DNA of 64,000 nt from Bradyrhizobiaceae bacterium PARB1 (GCA_002256345.1 NKIY01000004.1:203876-267875); one strand, 5' to 3'; counted from the stretch's first letter, positions 53,848-63,428 are shown. The notes: generated by a model not told the origin, from the letters alone. Numbers and translations are program-made.

Positions 53848-54294
53848 TTGCCTTTCGAGGAATTCGTTGCTGACGACGCTGAAATAGTCCGCATCCCCCT
53901 CGCTGATAAACGCCGCCTCACGATCCTCTCTGTCGCCCTTGCAGCGACAATTGCCGTTCCCGCGAATGTCTCCCGAGTTGCCATCGTGACCGCAGCGCTT
54001 GGCGCCATGACCGCCGCATTCATCGCGGGAAGCTTGGTTCTTTCGCCAGATCAGATCTCGCTGCTGCCGGAAGCGGCGCAAAACATCGTCGCCGGCGACA
54101 TCAAGGGCGCCATGCAGTTGCTGCCCGCGCTCTCGCGCACAATGGCGGCGCAGGGATATTTCGACGCCTTCCGCAATCTCAGCCGCTGTCTTGCTGCCCT
54201 TACGACATTCGCTGCGCTCGTCATCTTCGTCCTTCTCGGAAAGGCCGCGAATCCATCGGCAGCAACAGAACAAGCTATCGCGCCCGCCGAGTAG
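53848..54294 (+). CDS. Doubtful small membrane protein or transporter remnant
   Basis: An open frame of 148 codons with two clear hydrophobic segments (LTILSVALAATIAVPAN / VSRVAIVTAALGAMTAAFIA and ALTTFAALVIFVLLG). The only early start is TTG 53848, five bases from the GST start; an internal ATG lies near 54007. The ending (QGYFDAFRNL, then a hydrophobic helix and short polar tail) resembles the last helix of some major-facilitator drug exporters, so this may be a decayed 3' fragment. I see no ribosome site and no neighbour that explains it. Treat as low confidence. Confidence 0.3.
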   Translation: MPFEEFVADDAEIVRIPLADKRRLTILSVALAATIAVPANVSRVAIVTAALGAMTAAFIAGSLVLSPDQISLLPEAAQNIVAGDIKGAMQLLPALSRTMAAQGYFDAFRNLSRCLAALTTFAALVIFVLLGKAANPSAATEQAIAPAE

Positions 54295-54594
54295 GCCTTT
54301 CAATGGATGGGCTCGTTTCAACGGACAGGCTCGGACCGAGCTCGGAACGCAAAACGGGCGTGACGTGGAACGGTTCGGGCCTGATGAAAATCCGGACGCG
54401 ACCAGGTCTCCGAACTGTGGATTGCCAAGCGGCCGCTCGGCCATCGAGGAGCCGCCGCAGACCCGCTGCTCGATACAGGCCGCAGCCGTATCGAACCCCA
54501 ACGCCCCGCATGATCGCCGATCAGCTTTACGTGCGCAGCACAAACGACATCGGGCAAAATCGACTGAAGCGTGCTTTTGCGTCAGGAGCACGCC
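54295..54594. other. Intergenic region with a weak hairpin at 54569-54593
   Basis: About 300 bases without a supported gene. Directly after the autotransporter stop, GCGTGCT / AGCACGC (54569-54575 and 54587-54593) form a 7-bp stem that could be part of its terminator, but the T-run after it is poor. The rest shows no recognisable element. Confidence 0.4.
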
Positions 54595-57500
54595 TCACCA
54601 CGCATAACGCACCGCTCCCTTGCCAGCGTAGGAGCGCGTCACGTCGGAGAACTCACCCTCGAAGCTTGCCGCCATCGACCAGCCATTCAGCCACTTCATC
54701 TCCGCAGAGGCGGTGGTGAGGGCTGAGTCGGTTGCCGATCGTGCACCACCAACGATGAAGCTCGCACCGGGCAGCGCCTGAAACGTCGCGGCGACGGTGT
54801 GATCCGGATTGAAGTCGTGCGCCCAGGCGACGCGGCCGCGCAAAGTGAGGACGCCATTCGCCATGGCGAAGGATTTGTCCACGCGCAGGCCGAGTTCGCT
54901 GCGCGTGTCGGTCACGCTCTTGGCGGCATAGGCCAGCGCGAAAGCGTTGCTGCCCGAGACGACCGTTTCCGCATAGGCCGGCAGGTTGAACGTCGTGAAC
55001 TGGCCCGCAGCATAGGGCGTCAGTCCGACGCCGCCGGCCCACGGCGCGACGAAGCGATAGCCGCCTTCGACGCGGCCGCTCCAGGCGTTGGCGTTGAACT
55101 CGGCACGCAAATGATCGACGCCGGCGAGCGTCACGGTGCGATCGGTGGTGAAGTCCTGCCAGCCATAGGCCAGCGCGGCGGAGATGTAGCTCGGGCCATT
55201 GGTGTGGCGGACATAGGCGCCGGCCTGGAACAGGTCGGAGCGGCCGGAGCCGCTACCCGCGACAGCAAAACTGGTGCCGCCGCCGGCGAGCGCGAAGCCG
55301 GCCAGCGTCTGCGGCGAGACCATGTATTCGGCGCCGACGGCAGTGCCGAACAATCTACTGGTCGCACTGTTCGATCCCTGTGCTGTGCTGCCATCCGTGG
55401 TCTGCGATCCACCAAAACCTGCGGCCCACACGCTCCAGCGCCGCTCGAAGATCGTGGCCGGTGGCGCCTTGGTCAGCATGGCGTAGGCGTCGCGCGCAGC
55501 GCCTGCCGGCGTGTCATCGGCATAGGCCAGCGGCGCGGGTGCTCCGGTCTCGCGGCTGGCGCCGAAGGGATCGGTGAGCAGGCCCGTGAACTGGCCCATC
55601 GCCTGGAAGGTCGTCTGCTGCGATCCGGCCGCGGCCTCGCCCGAGGCCTGCGTCAGGCCGGCGGCCGTCAGCCCGCTATAGACCAGCGAGATGCCGCCAT
55701 TGCTGTTGAAGGAATTGATGATGGCATTGCCGACATTCTGCTGATTGCCGGAGAGGCCACTGCCGGGAGGCGCGGCGAAGTTCAGGGCCAGATTCAGATA
55801 GGCGTGGGAAGCGTCGTAGCTCAGCGTGGTATGGAAGTTCGACGGCAGATTGGTGTTGACCAGCGCGCCGAACGTGCCGCTGAGGCTGCCGGCGGTCAGG
55901 ATGGTGTACTGTTTGGCGACATAACTGCCCGGCGCGAACACCGCATTAACGGTTGCGCCGCCCAGTGTCGCCGCACCGCTCACGTTGACGGAGGAAGCCG
56001 TCGCCGGGTTGAGCTGGACTAGATAATAGGCGCCGGACTGGAACGCGAGATTACCGGAGATCGCGAGCGAGGTGCCAGCGGTGCCATTGCCGCCCAGCAG
56101 CGAGCCGCCGCTGTTGACCGCCGTGCCGCTGACCGCTCCCGTGCCGAACAGCACGCCGTTCGCATTCACCGTCACACCGCTCGAGCTCTGGATCGAGCCG
56201 TCCACGCGCAGAACGCCGCCATCGACAGTCGTAGCGCCGGTGTAGGTGTTGATGCCCGCCAGGGTCAGCGTGCCGGTGCCGATCTTGATCAGCGATGTGC
56301 CGGTAGCGATCCCCGTGCCGGTGATCACGCCGGTGACGTTGGTCGACAGATTGTTGCCGCCAACCGTCAGTTCTATGTCATTGAGGTCGAAGCGGCCATT
56401 GCCAGCGATCGAGCCGGCGGCGAGCTTGCCATCGCTGCTCGGGCCGGGGGTGAAAAAATTGATGACGGCGCCGGGCGCGGTGTTGATTAACTGCGCATTG
56501 CCGGGCGTCGAGTTTCCGTCGAACAGCACGTTGCCGCTGTTGGTAATGACGGCATTGCCGGCCGTCGCGTTGCCGTAGAACGTCAACTGATTGTTGTTGG
56601 TTATGGCAGCGCTGCCGGCCGTCGCGTTGGTGTCGAAGACCAACTGGGCGTTATTGGTGATGGCCGTATTACCGACCGTGCTATTGGCGCTAAACACCAG
56701 CTTGCCGGCGGAAATCGTCGCGCCTGAAAAACTGTTCGCACCAGTCAATGTCAGCGTGCCGGCGCCGGACTTGGTCAGCACGCCGCCGTTGAGATTCTGG
56801 CTGACGAAGAAATTGTTGGTGACGTCCGCTATATCGAATGTACCGCCGCTGCCGCCCCAGGTGATGCTGCGTGTGGTGGTGTTGAATGTCGTTCCGGTGA
56901 CCTGCAAAGTTCCGCCGTTGAAGGTCAGGCCACCCGCCACGTCGCCCAGATTAGCCTCCGAGGAGACGCTGACCGTTCCGCCAGCGAAGGTCGTGCCGCC
57001 TGTATATGTATTGGCGCCCGACAGCGTCACCGTCCCGGTTCCGCTCTTGGTCAACGCGCTGCTGCCCGCGAGAGCAGCATCGATGGTGCCCGCCTGAACG
57101 CCGAAGCCGCCGGATGATGACAGTGTGCCGTTGGTGATGCTGCCGCCCGTCAACGTCACGCCGCCATTCTGGGTCTGCGTCGTGCCGCCGAGATCGAGAG
57201 TGCCCCCCGCAACGGTGGTCGCGGCGCTGGTGCTGCCCAGCGTGCCGCTGCCCGCGATCTGCAACGTGCCCGCATTGATTGTAGTGCCGCCGGAATAGGT
57301 GTTGGCGCCACTCAGAACCAGCGTGCCGGTGCCGACTTTGGCGAACGCGCCCCGACTTCCACCGGCATCGCTAATCACACCGGAGAGCGTGAGCATGTTG
57401 CTGTTGGTATCGACCGTGCCGCCGTTGGCGCTCAGCCCAATGGCGTTGTTGATCGCCAGATTGTTGGCGGCGGCCCGCAACGTGCTGCCGTCCAGCGTCA

Positions 57501-59526
57501 CCATGCCGGTGCCGAAAGCGGAATTGTTGCCGGCCGCGGCCGTACCGCCACTGATAGTCGTGCCGCCGGTGTAGGTGTTGGCGCCGATCAGGAGCAGCGT
57601 GCCGGCGCCGACCTTGGCGAGCGCGCCCGCACTTCCACCAGCATCGCTGATCACACCGGAGAGCGTGAGCATGTTGCTGTTGGTATCGACCGTGCCGCCG
57701 TTGGCGCTCAGCCTAATGGCGTTGTTGATCGTCAGGTTGTTGGCGCCGGCCTGCAGCGTGCCGCCATCGATTGTCACCGTGCCGGCGCCGAAAGCGGAAT
57801 TGTTGCCGGCTACAGCCGTTCCGCCGCTGATAGTCGTGCCGCCGCTGTAGGTGTTGGCTCCGTTCAGGATCACGGTGCCGCCCGCGATCGCGATCGCCGC
57901 GCCGGCGCCCGTACCGGCAGTGAAGCTCTGTCCGGTCGGCACGCTCGCGACGCTGTCGTCGGCAATGGTGCCATTGATGGTCAACGTTCCGGTCGGGCTG
58001 AACGTCGTCGTCGTACCGCTCATCAGGAACAGGCTCGAGCCCGCTGCCGCGCCGGCGGCCGAGCTGCTGCCAGCGCCGGCTGTCACACTGTTGCCGCTGA
58101 ACGAGCCGTCACCGACGGTCAGGCTGGCGCCGTCGCGGACAAACACCGCACCGCCAAATCCCGCACCGCCGCCGCCATCGTAGCGGAAACTATTGCCGCC
58201 GCCGACGCCCCCCGAACCGGCGCTCGAGTGCAGCGAACCACCGCTACCGCCACCGAACCCGCCGGTGCCGCCATTCGATTGGAATCCACCGGCGCCGCCG
58301 CCACCGCCGAAGCCACCGTTGCCGGCAGCGGCGAAACTGGTGCCGCCGCCGCCGCCGCCGAAGTCGCCGCCGTTGCCGCCGGTGGCGTTGCTATTGCTGC
58401 CGCCGCCGCCGCCGCCGCCGCCGACCCCCCCATCGGTGCCGGCGTGATCGGTCCCGCCGGTGCCGCCCGTGCCCGCGGCGAGACCGCCACCACCGCCGCC
58501 GCCACCGCCATCGACGCCGCTGGAGATCCCCGAGCCGCCAGCGCCGCCGCCGGCGACCCCCGAGCCGCCAGCGCCACCGCCGAGGCCACCGCCACCGCCA
58601 CCACCGCCGGTAAAGTAGGCCCCATTGTACAAGCCCGGCGCGCCGCCGGCGCCGCCACCGTTCGCACCGGGACTTCCACTCGTCCCCGTGCCTCCGCTAC
58701 CGCCACTCCCGCCGGGGCCGGCGCCGCCGGCACCGCCGGGACTGTTCAGTGAAGCGTGATCGGTCACACCGCCGCCGCCGCCGCCGCCGCCGCTGTAGCC
58801 GCCACCGCCGCCGCCCGCGTTCTGCCCGGCACCGCCGCCGCTGCCACCCAAACCACCGCCACCGCCGCCGCCCGGTGTGTTGGGAGAAAGCGTCCAGGCG
58901 CCGGCACTGCCTCCGACCGCGCTGTTGTTGGCAAAGCTGACATTGCTGATCGTGGCATTACCGGTATTGACGAAAATCGCTCCGCCGGCGCCGAGGCCGC
59001 CGCCGCCCTGGGCTATGCCGTTGCCGCCGGCGCCGCCTTGGGCATTGCCGCCGACCAGCGTGACGTTCTGGATCGTCGCAGCGCTGTTGAGAAAGAATAT
59101 CCGGTTGTTGCCCTGCGCATCGATGGTGTGGCCGTTGCCCTCGATGGTGATATTGGCCGACACGGGCGGCAGCAGCGTCGTGCCGAGCGCGATATTGTTT
59201 TGCAGCAGGATGCGGTCGCCCGCCGCAGCGCCCGCGATCGCCGCGGACAATTGCGATACGTCAGACACCAGAATGTCGCTGGCGACTGCCGGCGACGTCC
59301 CGATGGCCGACAATGCCAAGGTCATGACCAGAGACGTCGATGCGAGCAAAGCCGCCCGCAACCGGCGCTTGCCGCCCAATCGATCCGCTAGCGTTGCCAC
59401 TGCTGCGCTCCCAACGCCGACGACGTCAGCAGCGTGACCCGCAGACGACAGGTCGCCACGAAACAATCTCTCTCCGTCCTCACCACTTCCCCCAGGCACG
59501 CGGTCGCGAGTCTCGGCTGGAGTCAT
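54595..59526 (-). CDS. Glycine-rich autotransporter with beta-barrel domain (type Va)
   Basis: Self-exporting outer-membrane protein of 1643 residues. An N-terminal extension of about 50 residues precedes the signal peptide (RAALLASTSLVMTLALSAIG...AVAS, cleavage near 83). Residues about 155-460 are a very glycine-rich GGxGG tract, low in complexity and encoded by GCC/CCG repeats. From about 500 to 1240 come autotransporter-associated beta-strand repeats of the type GTLVLSGANTYSGGTTINAG; at least five copies are visible. The C-terminal barrel occupies about 1358-1643 (RRWSVWAAGFGGSQ, AGFALAGGGTSF, RVEGGYRF) and ends in GAVRYAW with an aromatic last residue. ATG 59526. It is divergent from a CadC-type regulator, with phased repeats in the shared promoter. 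Likely role: adhesion, biofilm or surface masking. Confidence 0.93.
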   Translation of the reverse strand: MTPAETRDRVPGGSGEDGERLFRGDLSSAGHAADVVGVGSAAVATLADRLGGKRRLRAALLASTSLVMTLALSAIGTSPAVASDILVSDVSQLSAAIAGAAAGDRILLQNNIALGTTLLPPVSANITIEGNGHTIDAQGNNRIFFLNSAATIQNVTLVGGNAQGGAGGNGIAQGGGGLGAGGAIFVNTGNATISNVSFANNSAVGGSAGAWTLSPNTPGGGGGGGLGGSGGGAGQNAGGGGGGYSGGGGGGGGVTDHASLNSPGGAGGAGPGGSGGSGGTGTSGSPGANGGGAGGAPGLYNGAYFTGGGGGGGGLGGGAGGSGVAGGGAGGSGISSGVDGGGGGGGGGLAAGTGGTGGTDHAGTDGGVGGGGGGGGSNSNATGGNGGDFGGGGGGTSFAAAGNGGFGGGGGAGGFQSNGGTGGFGGGSGGSLHSSAGSGGVGGGNSFRYDGGGGAGFGGAVFVRDGASLTVGDGSFSGNSVTAGAGSSSAAGAAAGSSLFLMSGTTTTFSPTGTLTINGTIADDSVASVPTGQSFTAGTGAGAAIAIAGGTVILNGANTYSGGTTISGGTAVAGNNSAFGAGTVTIDGGTLQAGANNLTINNAIRLSANGGTVDTNSNMLTLSGVISDAGGSAGALAKVGAGTLLLIGANTYTGGTTISGGTAAAGNNSAFGTGMVTLDGSTLRAAANNLAINNAIGLSANGGTVDTNSNMLTLSGVISDAGGSRGAFAKVGTGTLVLSGANTYSGGTTINAGTLQIAGSGTLGSTSAATTVAGGTLDLGGTTQTQNGGVTLTGGSITNGTLSSSGGFGVQAGTIDAALAGSSALTKSGTGTVTLSGANTYTGGTTFAGGTVSVSSEANLGDVAGGLTFNGGTLQVTGTTFNTTTRSITWGGSGGTFDIADVTNNFFVSQNLNGGVLTKSGAGTLTLTGANSFSGATISAGKLVFSANSTVGNTAITNNAQLVFDTNATAGSAAITNNNQLTFYGNATAGNAVITNSGNVLFDGNSTPGNAQLINTAPGAVINFFTPGPSSDGKLAAGSIAGNGRFDLNDIELTVGGNNLSTNVTGVITGTGIATGTSLIKIGTGTLTLAGINTYTGATTVDGGVLRVDGSIQSSSGVTVNANGVLFGTGAVSGTAVNSGGSLLGGNGTAGTSLAISGNLAFQSGAYYLVQLNPATASSVNVSGAATLGGATVNAVFAPGSYVAKQYTILTAGSLSGTFGALVNTNLPSNFHTTLSYDASHAYLNLALNFAAPPGSGLSGNQQNVGNAIINSFNSNGGISLVYSGLTAAGLTQASGEAAAGSQQTTFQAMGQFTGLLTDPFGASRETGAPAPLAYADDTPAGAARDAYAMLTKAPPATIFERRWSVWAAGFGGSQTTDGSTAQGSNSATSRLFGTAVGAEYMVSPQTLAGFALAGGGTSFAVAGSGSGRSDLFQAGAYVRHTNGPSYISAALAYGWQDFTTDRTVTLAGVDHLRAEFNANAWSGRVEGGYRFVAPWAGGVGLTPYAAGQFTTFNLPAYAETVVSGSNAFALAYAAKSVTDTRSELGLRVDKSFAMANGVLTLRGRVAWAHDFNPDHTVAATFQALPGASFIVGGARSATDSALTTASAEMKWLNGWSMAASFEGEFSDVTRSYAGKGAVRYAW

Positions 59527-59585
59527 CGCATTGGCTGAGGGCGACGTCCTGATAGGGGGGCGGCTAGCTTCTGAAGGTTTCTGAT

Positions 59586-59631
59586 ATTTCCGTTTCAGAC
59601 CTGATTTTCGGACATTTCCGGCAGATTTCCG
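59586..59631. promoter_or_regulatory. Phased ATTTCCG direct repeats between autotransporter and CadC-like regulator
   Basis: ATTTCCG occurs at 59586, 59614 and 59625, with the related ATTTTCG at 59604. The last three are spaced 10 and 11 bp. Seven-base direct repeats at 11-bp pitch are the classical binding pattern of OmpR/PhoB-type winged helices, the DNA-binding fold encoded by the gene that starts at 59659. The 132-base gap has no room for many other sites. Confidence 0.5.
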
Positions 59632-59658
59632 CTATACGAACCAGCCGGGAAAGTTGGT

Positions 59659-61407
59659 TTGGGGGATCAATTGCTTCGTTTCGCCGGCTTCGAGCTGGAT
59701 CAGCAGCGTGCGGAGCTGCGCTCGGCCGATGGCGTTGCGATCAAGCTCCGGCCCAAGACCTTCGAGATGCTCCGGCTGTTCGCGACCAGCAACGGTCGTG
59801 TTCTTGGCAAGCAGGAGCTGATGGAGGCTATCTGGCCGAACGTCCATGTCGGCGAGGACAGCCTGTTCCAATGCATCCGGGAGCTTCGCGCGGCGCTCGG
59901 CGACGAGCGGCGGCAGTTGATCAAGCTCGTCTCCGGCGGCGGCTATCGGCTGACCGCGGAGGTCGAGGCCGAGCCGGAGGTCACGGGGCGTGCAGAGGTA
60001 ACCCGTTCGGCTCCGATCGGAGAGGTCGAGCCCGAGTTGCCGGCCGAGGTGATCGCAGCGCCCGCGGGGCCACGGCGCACCATGTTCGGTTTGAGCCGGC
60101 GGGCAAAGGTCGTCGCGGTGGCCGGGCTCTGTGTGATCGTCATTGGCCTCGCGATGGCCGCGCCGGTGTTGACGTCGGGCCTCCTGTTCAGACAAGCGCC
60201 GCCGCGGCTCTCTGTGATGCCGATCGTTGATGCCAGCAACGACCCGCGCGGCGCAGTGATGGCGGCGGAGGTCGCCGGTCATCTGACGGACGGTTTTGCC
60301 AAGATCCAGAATATCAGCGTGGTTGCGCCACCATTGCCGGCGCCCGTGAGCACTGAAAACGCTGGACAGCCTGCCGCATCGCCCGATTACGAAATTCGCG
60401 GCGAGCTGCAGCTCAGCGATCAGACCTGGACCCTGCGGGCGCGCATGATCAAGACGGACACCGGCGAGGTTCAGTCGGTCGCCGCTGTGTCTGTCAGCAC
60501 GGACGAGGCAGACGCACAGCTTGCGCAGTCCCGGCTCGCCGCGGGCGTGGGTCATGTGCTTGCGCGCCGCTTGAATGAAATTCTGGAGCCGAGTGCCTCG
60601 TCATCCGGGAGTCGCAGATCGGCGGCGGGCGGCGACAAGGTGGCCGTCGAGCAGGCGCTCGCATCGATCAACCAGACCACGCGTGAGCGCTTCGGTGCGG
60701 CGCAGGCCATGCTGCAAAAGGCGCTTAGCAACGACCCTGAGAATGTCGATCTCGCCGTCGCGCTCGCTTCGCTCCAGATGCGTGGCATCCAGATGGTCTG
60801 GTTCGATCCGGCGGAGGCGATCGCGGTCGAGGCCGCGGCCAATGCGACGCTGGAGCAGGCGTTGCGGTCGAAGCCGAATTCCATTCCCGTGCTCGAGGCT
60901 CATTGCCGCTTTCTCAGTGCAACCAACCATTTCGTCGAAAGTCTCGTCACCTGCGCCAAGGCCTTGAGCTTTGATCCGTGGAACGGATCTGCGCTCTATC
61001 TGATCGGCCTCGGACAAATCTATCTCGGCCGCTTCGACGATGCGCTCGCGACATTCCGGCAAGCCGATCGTTACGATACCCCGCAGGCCTCGCGCTGGAC
61101 CTGGCTGCTTGGCGCGGGCCTGGCGATCCTGTTGAACGGACAAGGCGAACAGGCGCTTCCGTGGCTGCAACGCTCGATCGCGATCACGCCGGCGACCGGG
61201 CGCTCGCACCTGCTGCTCGCTGCCGCCTATCAGCGATCGGGCCGGTTCGAGGAGGCGAAGGCAGCGATCGCAGAGGGACTGAGGCTGCGGCCCGGCACGA
61301 CCAGACTCAGCGTCTGGCCATCGATGAAGAACGCAAGTCCGGTCTGTATTGCAGCCTGGGATCGCGTCGTTCAGGCCGAAGTCGACGCAGGATTGCCGGA
61401 GGAGTGA
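59659..61407 (+). CDS. CadC/ToxR-like winged-helix membrane regulator with TPR-type C-terminus
   Basis: A 582-residue one-component regulator. Residues 1-100 form an OmpR/PhoB winged helix (FELDQQRAELRSADGVAIKL, TFEMLRLFATSNGRVLGKQE, DSLFQCIRELRAALGDERRQ, LIKLVSGGGYRL). One membrane helix follows at about 150-176 (VVAVAGLCVIVIGLAMAAPV). The periplasmic part has a domain like the adenylate-cyclase-associated TolB-like N-region (RLSVMPIVDASNDPRGAVMA) and then several TPR-like helices (about 350-560; AQAMLQKALSNDPENVDLAV, ALYLIGLGQIYLGRFDDALA). I use TTG 59659 because no ATG or GTG lies upstream in frame before the stop at 59602 and GGGAAAG precedes it. It is divergent from the autotransporter and is its probable regulator. 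Confidence 0.85.
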   Translation: MGDQLLRFAGFELDQQRAELRSADGVAIKLRPKTFEMLRLFATSNGRVLGKQELMEAIWPNVHVGEDSLFQCIRELRAALGDERRQLIKLVSGGGYRLTAEVEAEPEVTGRAEVTRSAPIGEVEPELPAEVIAAPAGPRRTMFGLSRRAKVVAVAGLCVIVIGLAMAAPVLTSGLLFRQAPPRLSVMPIVDASNDPRGAVMAAEVAGHLTDGFAKIQNISVVAPPLPAPVSTENAGQPAASPDYEIRGELQLSDQTWTLRARMIKTDTGEVQSVAAVSVSTDEADAQLAQSRLAAGVGHVLARRLNEILEPSASSSGSRRSAAGGDKVAVEQALASINQTTRERFGAAQAMLQKALSNDPENVDLAVALASLQMRGIQMVWFDPAEAIAVEAAANATLEQALRSKPNSIPVLEAHCRFLSATNHFVESLVTCAKALSFDPWNGSALYLIGLGQIYLGRFDDALATFRQADRYDTPQASRWTWLLGAGLAILLNGQGEQALPWLQRSIAITPATGRSHLLLAAAYQRSGRFEEAKAAIAEGLRLRPGTTRLSVWPSMKNASPVCIAAWDRVVQAEVDAGLPEE

Positions 61408-61865
61408 CTGACAAGGAGCCGACGATCCGCCCAAGCCGGCTCTTCTCCCGCATGTTCAACGCGAACCCGGAACAGCGTGCTGGCAAGAGGCATTTGGTTT
61501 GCGTGCCGAGATTTCACCGGCCTTCGCGATCAACGAATCGATCTTCCGAAGATAGAAATTTGAGGCGCGGGTCTCGCATCCCGGATTTTGAATTGAGTGC
61601 GGGACGCATATAGCATTGAAATGTAGAGCTTTTCCGGCGTGTCTGGCGGAGAGGGGGGGATTCTCAGCCGGTGGCCGCAGGCACCCAAGAAAACCCCTAA
61701 AACAAGGCATTTCCGGAAGACCGGCGTATTTTTTGTGGCCACCACTGTGTACCACATTTTCGCCGGAGACAAGTCTCGCCAGGATCCCAAGTCCCAATCC
61801 GGATGCGCGTCGACAGCCTGCTGGCCCGCATCCGTTTGCCGTCACGGCGAAGGCCGCCGGAGCGC
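61408..61865. other. Intergenic region, 458 bases, with possible mobile-element scar
   Basis: No open frame here is convincing on either strand. The stretch contains the tRNA-Ser-like 3' end at 61644-61663 and shows more A/T runs than its neighbours (for example around 61690-61760). It separates the regulator from the DUF2235 gene, which runs towards it. An old integration boundary is possible. Confidence 0.45.
61644..61663 (-). tRNA. Fragment matching the 3' end of a tRNA-Ser (possible attachment-site remnant)
   Basis: Read on the minus strand the sequence is GAATCCCCCCCTCTCCGCCA, which has the form of the T-arm 3' strand, acceptor 3' strand and CCA of tRNA-Ser genes. Upstream of it on the minus strand there is no T-loop TTCRA, anticodon arm or GGAGAG partner, so it is only a 3' fragment of about 20 bases. 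Such fragments mark the far end of elements integrated into tRNA genes. It could also be chance, since the word is C-rich. Confidence 0.35.
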
Positions 61866-63428
61866 CTAGCTGGTCGCAGTCTGAGGAGGGCTCGTCTCTG
61901 CTGCGTAGACGTCCTTGAAATCGACATGGCCGGCGAGAAGATCCGGTCGATAGGGTTGCTCCTTGTCATAGACGAGGACGCGGGTTTCCTTGAAACGCCG
62001 CATGACCGAGGGATGATAAGTGGCCTTGGGAACGATCTTCCGCGCCTTTTCCTTCCACTTCAGTCGCCAGAACAGCAGCCGCACGCCAGTCCTGCATTCG
62101 TCGTGCTGCTGCCCGGTATGGCGGCCGTAGGTCGACAACAGGTTTTCGTTGACCAGCAGGCCCGCCTTCTTCGCCTGGTTCGCCATCCACTTGAGTGCGA
62201 TGTCCGACAATCTGGATTCGTTTTCGGGATAGCTGCCCCCGACGTCCGAATGGTTGCCCGCGAACCATAGCTGCCTCAGATACGCGCCTTCCTCGACCTC
62301 CCGGTTGGGGGGATCCGCATCGTTCGCCCAAGGCACGCGGTCGAAGTCAGCTCGCCGTTCGTCGAGGGAAAGAGCGTGGCGTGCGTACCGGACTTGCGGA
62401 TTCAGGTGACGATCGAAAAACTTCATCTGCACGTTCGTCAGATGCACCGTTTGCCACCATTTGAAACCGGGTACGCCGAACGAGACCTTGAGCCGCAGCA
62501 GATAGTACGATGCGAGACCCGCGAAGCCGACGGCGGCAACGGTCTCGACCCACGTCATCCAGAAGACGAAATCGTATCGTGTGAGAAACCATGCAAGGAG
62601 CGCCGACAATCCGCATACGATGACGGCAGCCGCCGTCCATAGCCAGGGAACGAGCGACGAACTGACGCCGATCGCGGCGACGGTGTCCCACACGCCGATG
62701 AAGTGCGGCACGGCGTTGGAGACGCCGGCTTCCTCGGAGGCATAGCGTTGCCTGAACTGATCGCCAAGCACGGCGCGCTGCGCCTTGAGAGACCTGGTGC
62801 GATCCGTCGCGTTGTCTTCGTCCCTGTCCGCCGCCCCACTGCCATGTCGGTAGACGCGCTTCACGGCTTCGGTCGCGACCGCCTTCAGCGTGTCGGGGTC
62901 CCGCAGGAGCGGGGAACCGTCCGGCATCCGGGTCGGGATTCCGCACAAGCCGAGCACGCCGGCAAGGCAGCGGACCGTATACGCGCCGCGGCTGAAGCCG
63001 AACAGGAAGATGCGGTCGCCGGGACGCCACAGGCGCATGAGAGCGGCGTAGCAATCGACGAGGTTGCCGGTGATCCCGAGGCCGGTCACGCTGCTGAGGC
63101 CGTTGTAGACGCGACGCATGACGGGGACCTTGATGTCGTCGCCGGCCAGCTTGGAGCCGAGGCCGGGGTCGTAGAACGCCAGTTGATGATCCGGATCGAT
63201 GATCGTGTCCGGACCGCAGCGCGTCGCTCTGAAGAGCTTGTAGACGTTGCTCCTGAATTCATCGACCTCGACGCCGCCGGCCTGCCCCGTGCCGTCAGAG
63301 AAGACGAGGATGTTGCGGCCGGAAAATGCGGGCATCCGGTACGGGGTGTCGTCGTCGTCCCACCTGTCCGGCACGATAGCGCCGGAGTCTGCTGCGGGAA
63401 TCCTCTCCGAGACCGTCATGGCCGTCAT
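61866..63428 (-). CDS. DUF2235 alpha/beta-hydrolase-like protein (Tle1-type), membrane-associated
   Basis: A 520-residue protein from ATG 63428, whose ATGA overlaps the stop of the upstream gene; longer in-frame sequence upstream lies within that gene. It has the DUF2235 opening NILVFSDGTGQAGG (39-52), a nucleophile motif GFSRG (Ser146) in FLFGFSRGAYTVRCLAGVLG, and a later HSDVGGSYPENES block (about 390) with the probable Asp/His catalytic residues. About residues 257-313 contain two hydrophobic helices (WTAAAVIVCGLSALLAWFL and TVAAVGFAGLASYYLLRL) inserted in the fold. DUF2235 includes type VI secretion phospholipase effectors (Tle1) but also many chromosomal proteins of unknown role. No VgrG or T6SS gene is in view, so hydrolysis of a lipid or ester is only a guess. 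Confidence 0.85.
   Translation of the reverse strand: MTAMTVSERIPAADSGAIVPDRWDDDDTPYRMPAFSGRNILVFSDGTGQAGGVEVDEFRSNVYKLFRATRCGPDTIIDPDHQLAFYDPGLGSKLAGDDIKVPVMRRVYNGLSSVTGLGITGNLVDCYAALMRLWRPGDRIFLFGFSRGAYTVRCLAGVLGLCGIPTRMPDGSPLLRDPDTLKAVATEAVKRVYRHGSGAADRDEDNATDRTRSLKAQRAVLGDQFRQRYASEEAGVSNAVPHFIGVWDTVAAIGVSSSLVPWLWTAAAVIVCGLSALLAWFLTRYDFVFWMTWVETVAAVGFAGLASYYLLRLKVSFGVPGFKWWQTVHLTNVQMKFFDRHLNPQVRYARHALSLDERRADFDRVPWANDADPPNREVEEGAYLRQLWFAGNHSDVGGSYPENESRLSDIALKWMANQAKKAGLLVNENLLSTYGRHTGQQHDECRTGVRLLFWRLKWKEKARKIVPKATYHPSVMRRFKETRVLVYDKEQPYRPDLLAGHVDFKDVYAAETSPPQTATS

Noticed and set aside
53839-54591. A 250-codon minus-strand frame upstream of the GST gene.
   Set aside because: Cysteine/arginine-rich composition with no motif; overlaps the somewhat more credible hydrophobic plus-strand frame.
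58193-58752. Proline-rich and alanine/glycine-rich open frames on both strands in the GCC/CCG tract.
   Set aside because: All six frames stay open through such low-complexity DNA; only the autotransporter frame connects to a signal peptide and a barrel.
61644-61732. An intact tRNA-Ser gene.
   Set aside because: Only about 20 bases of the 3' end match; no T-loop, anticodon arm or 5' acceptor strand can be found at the required distance.
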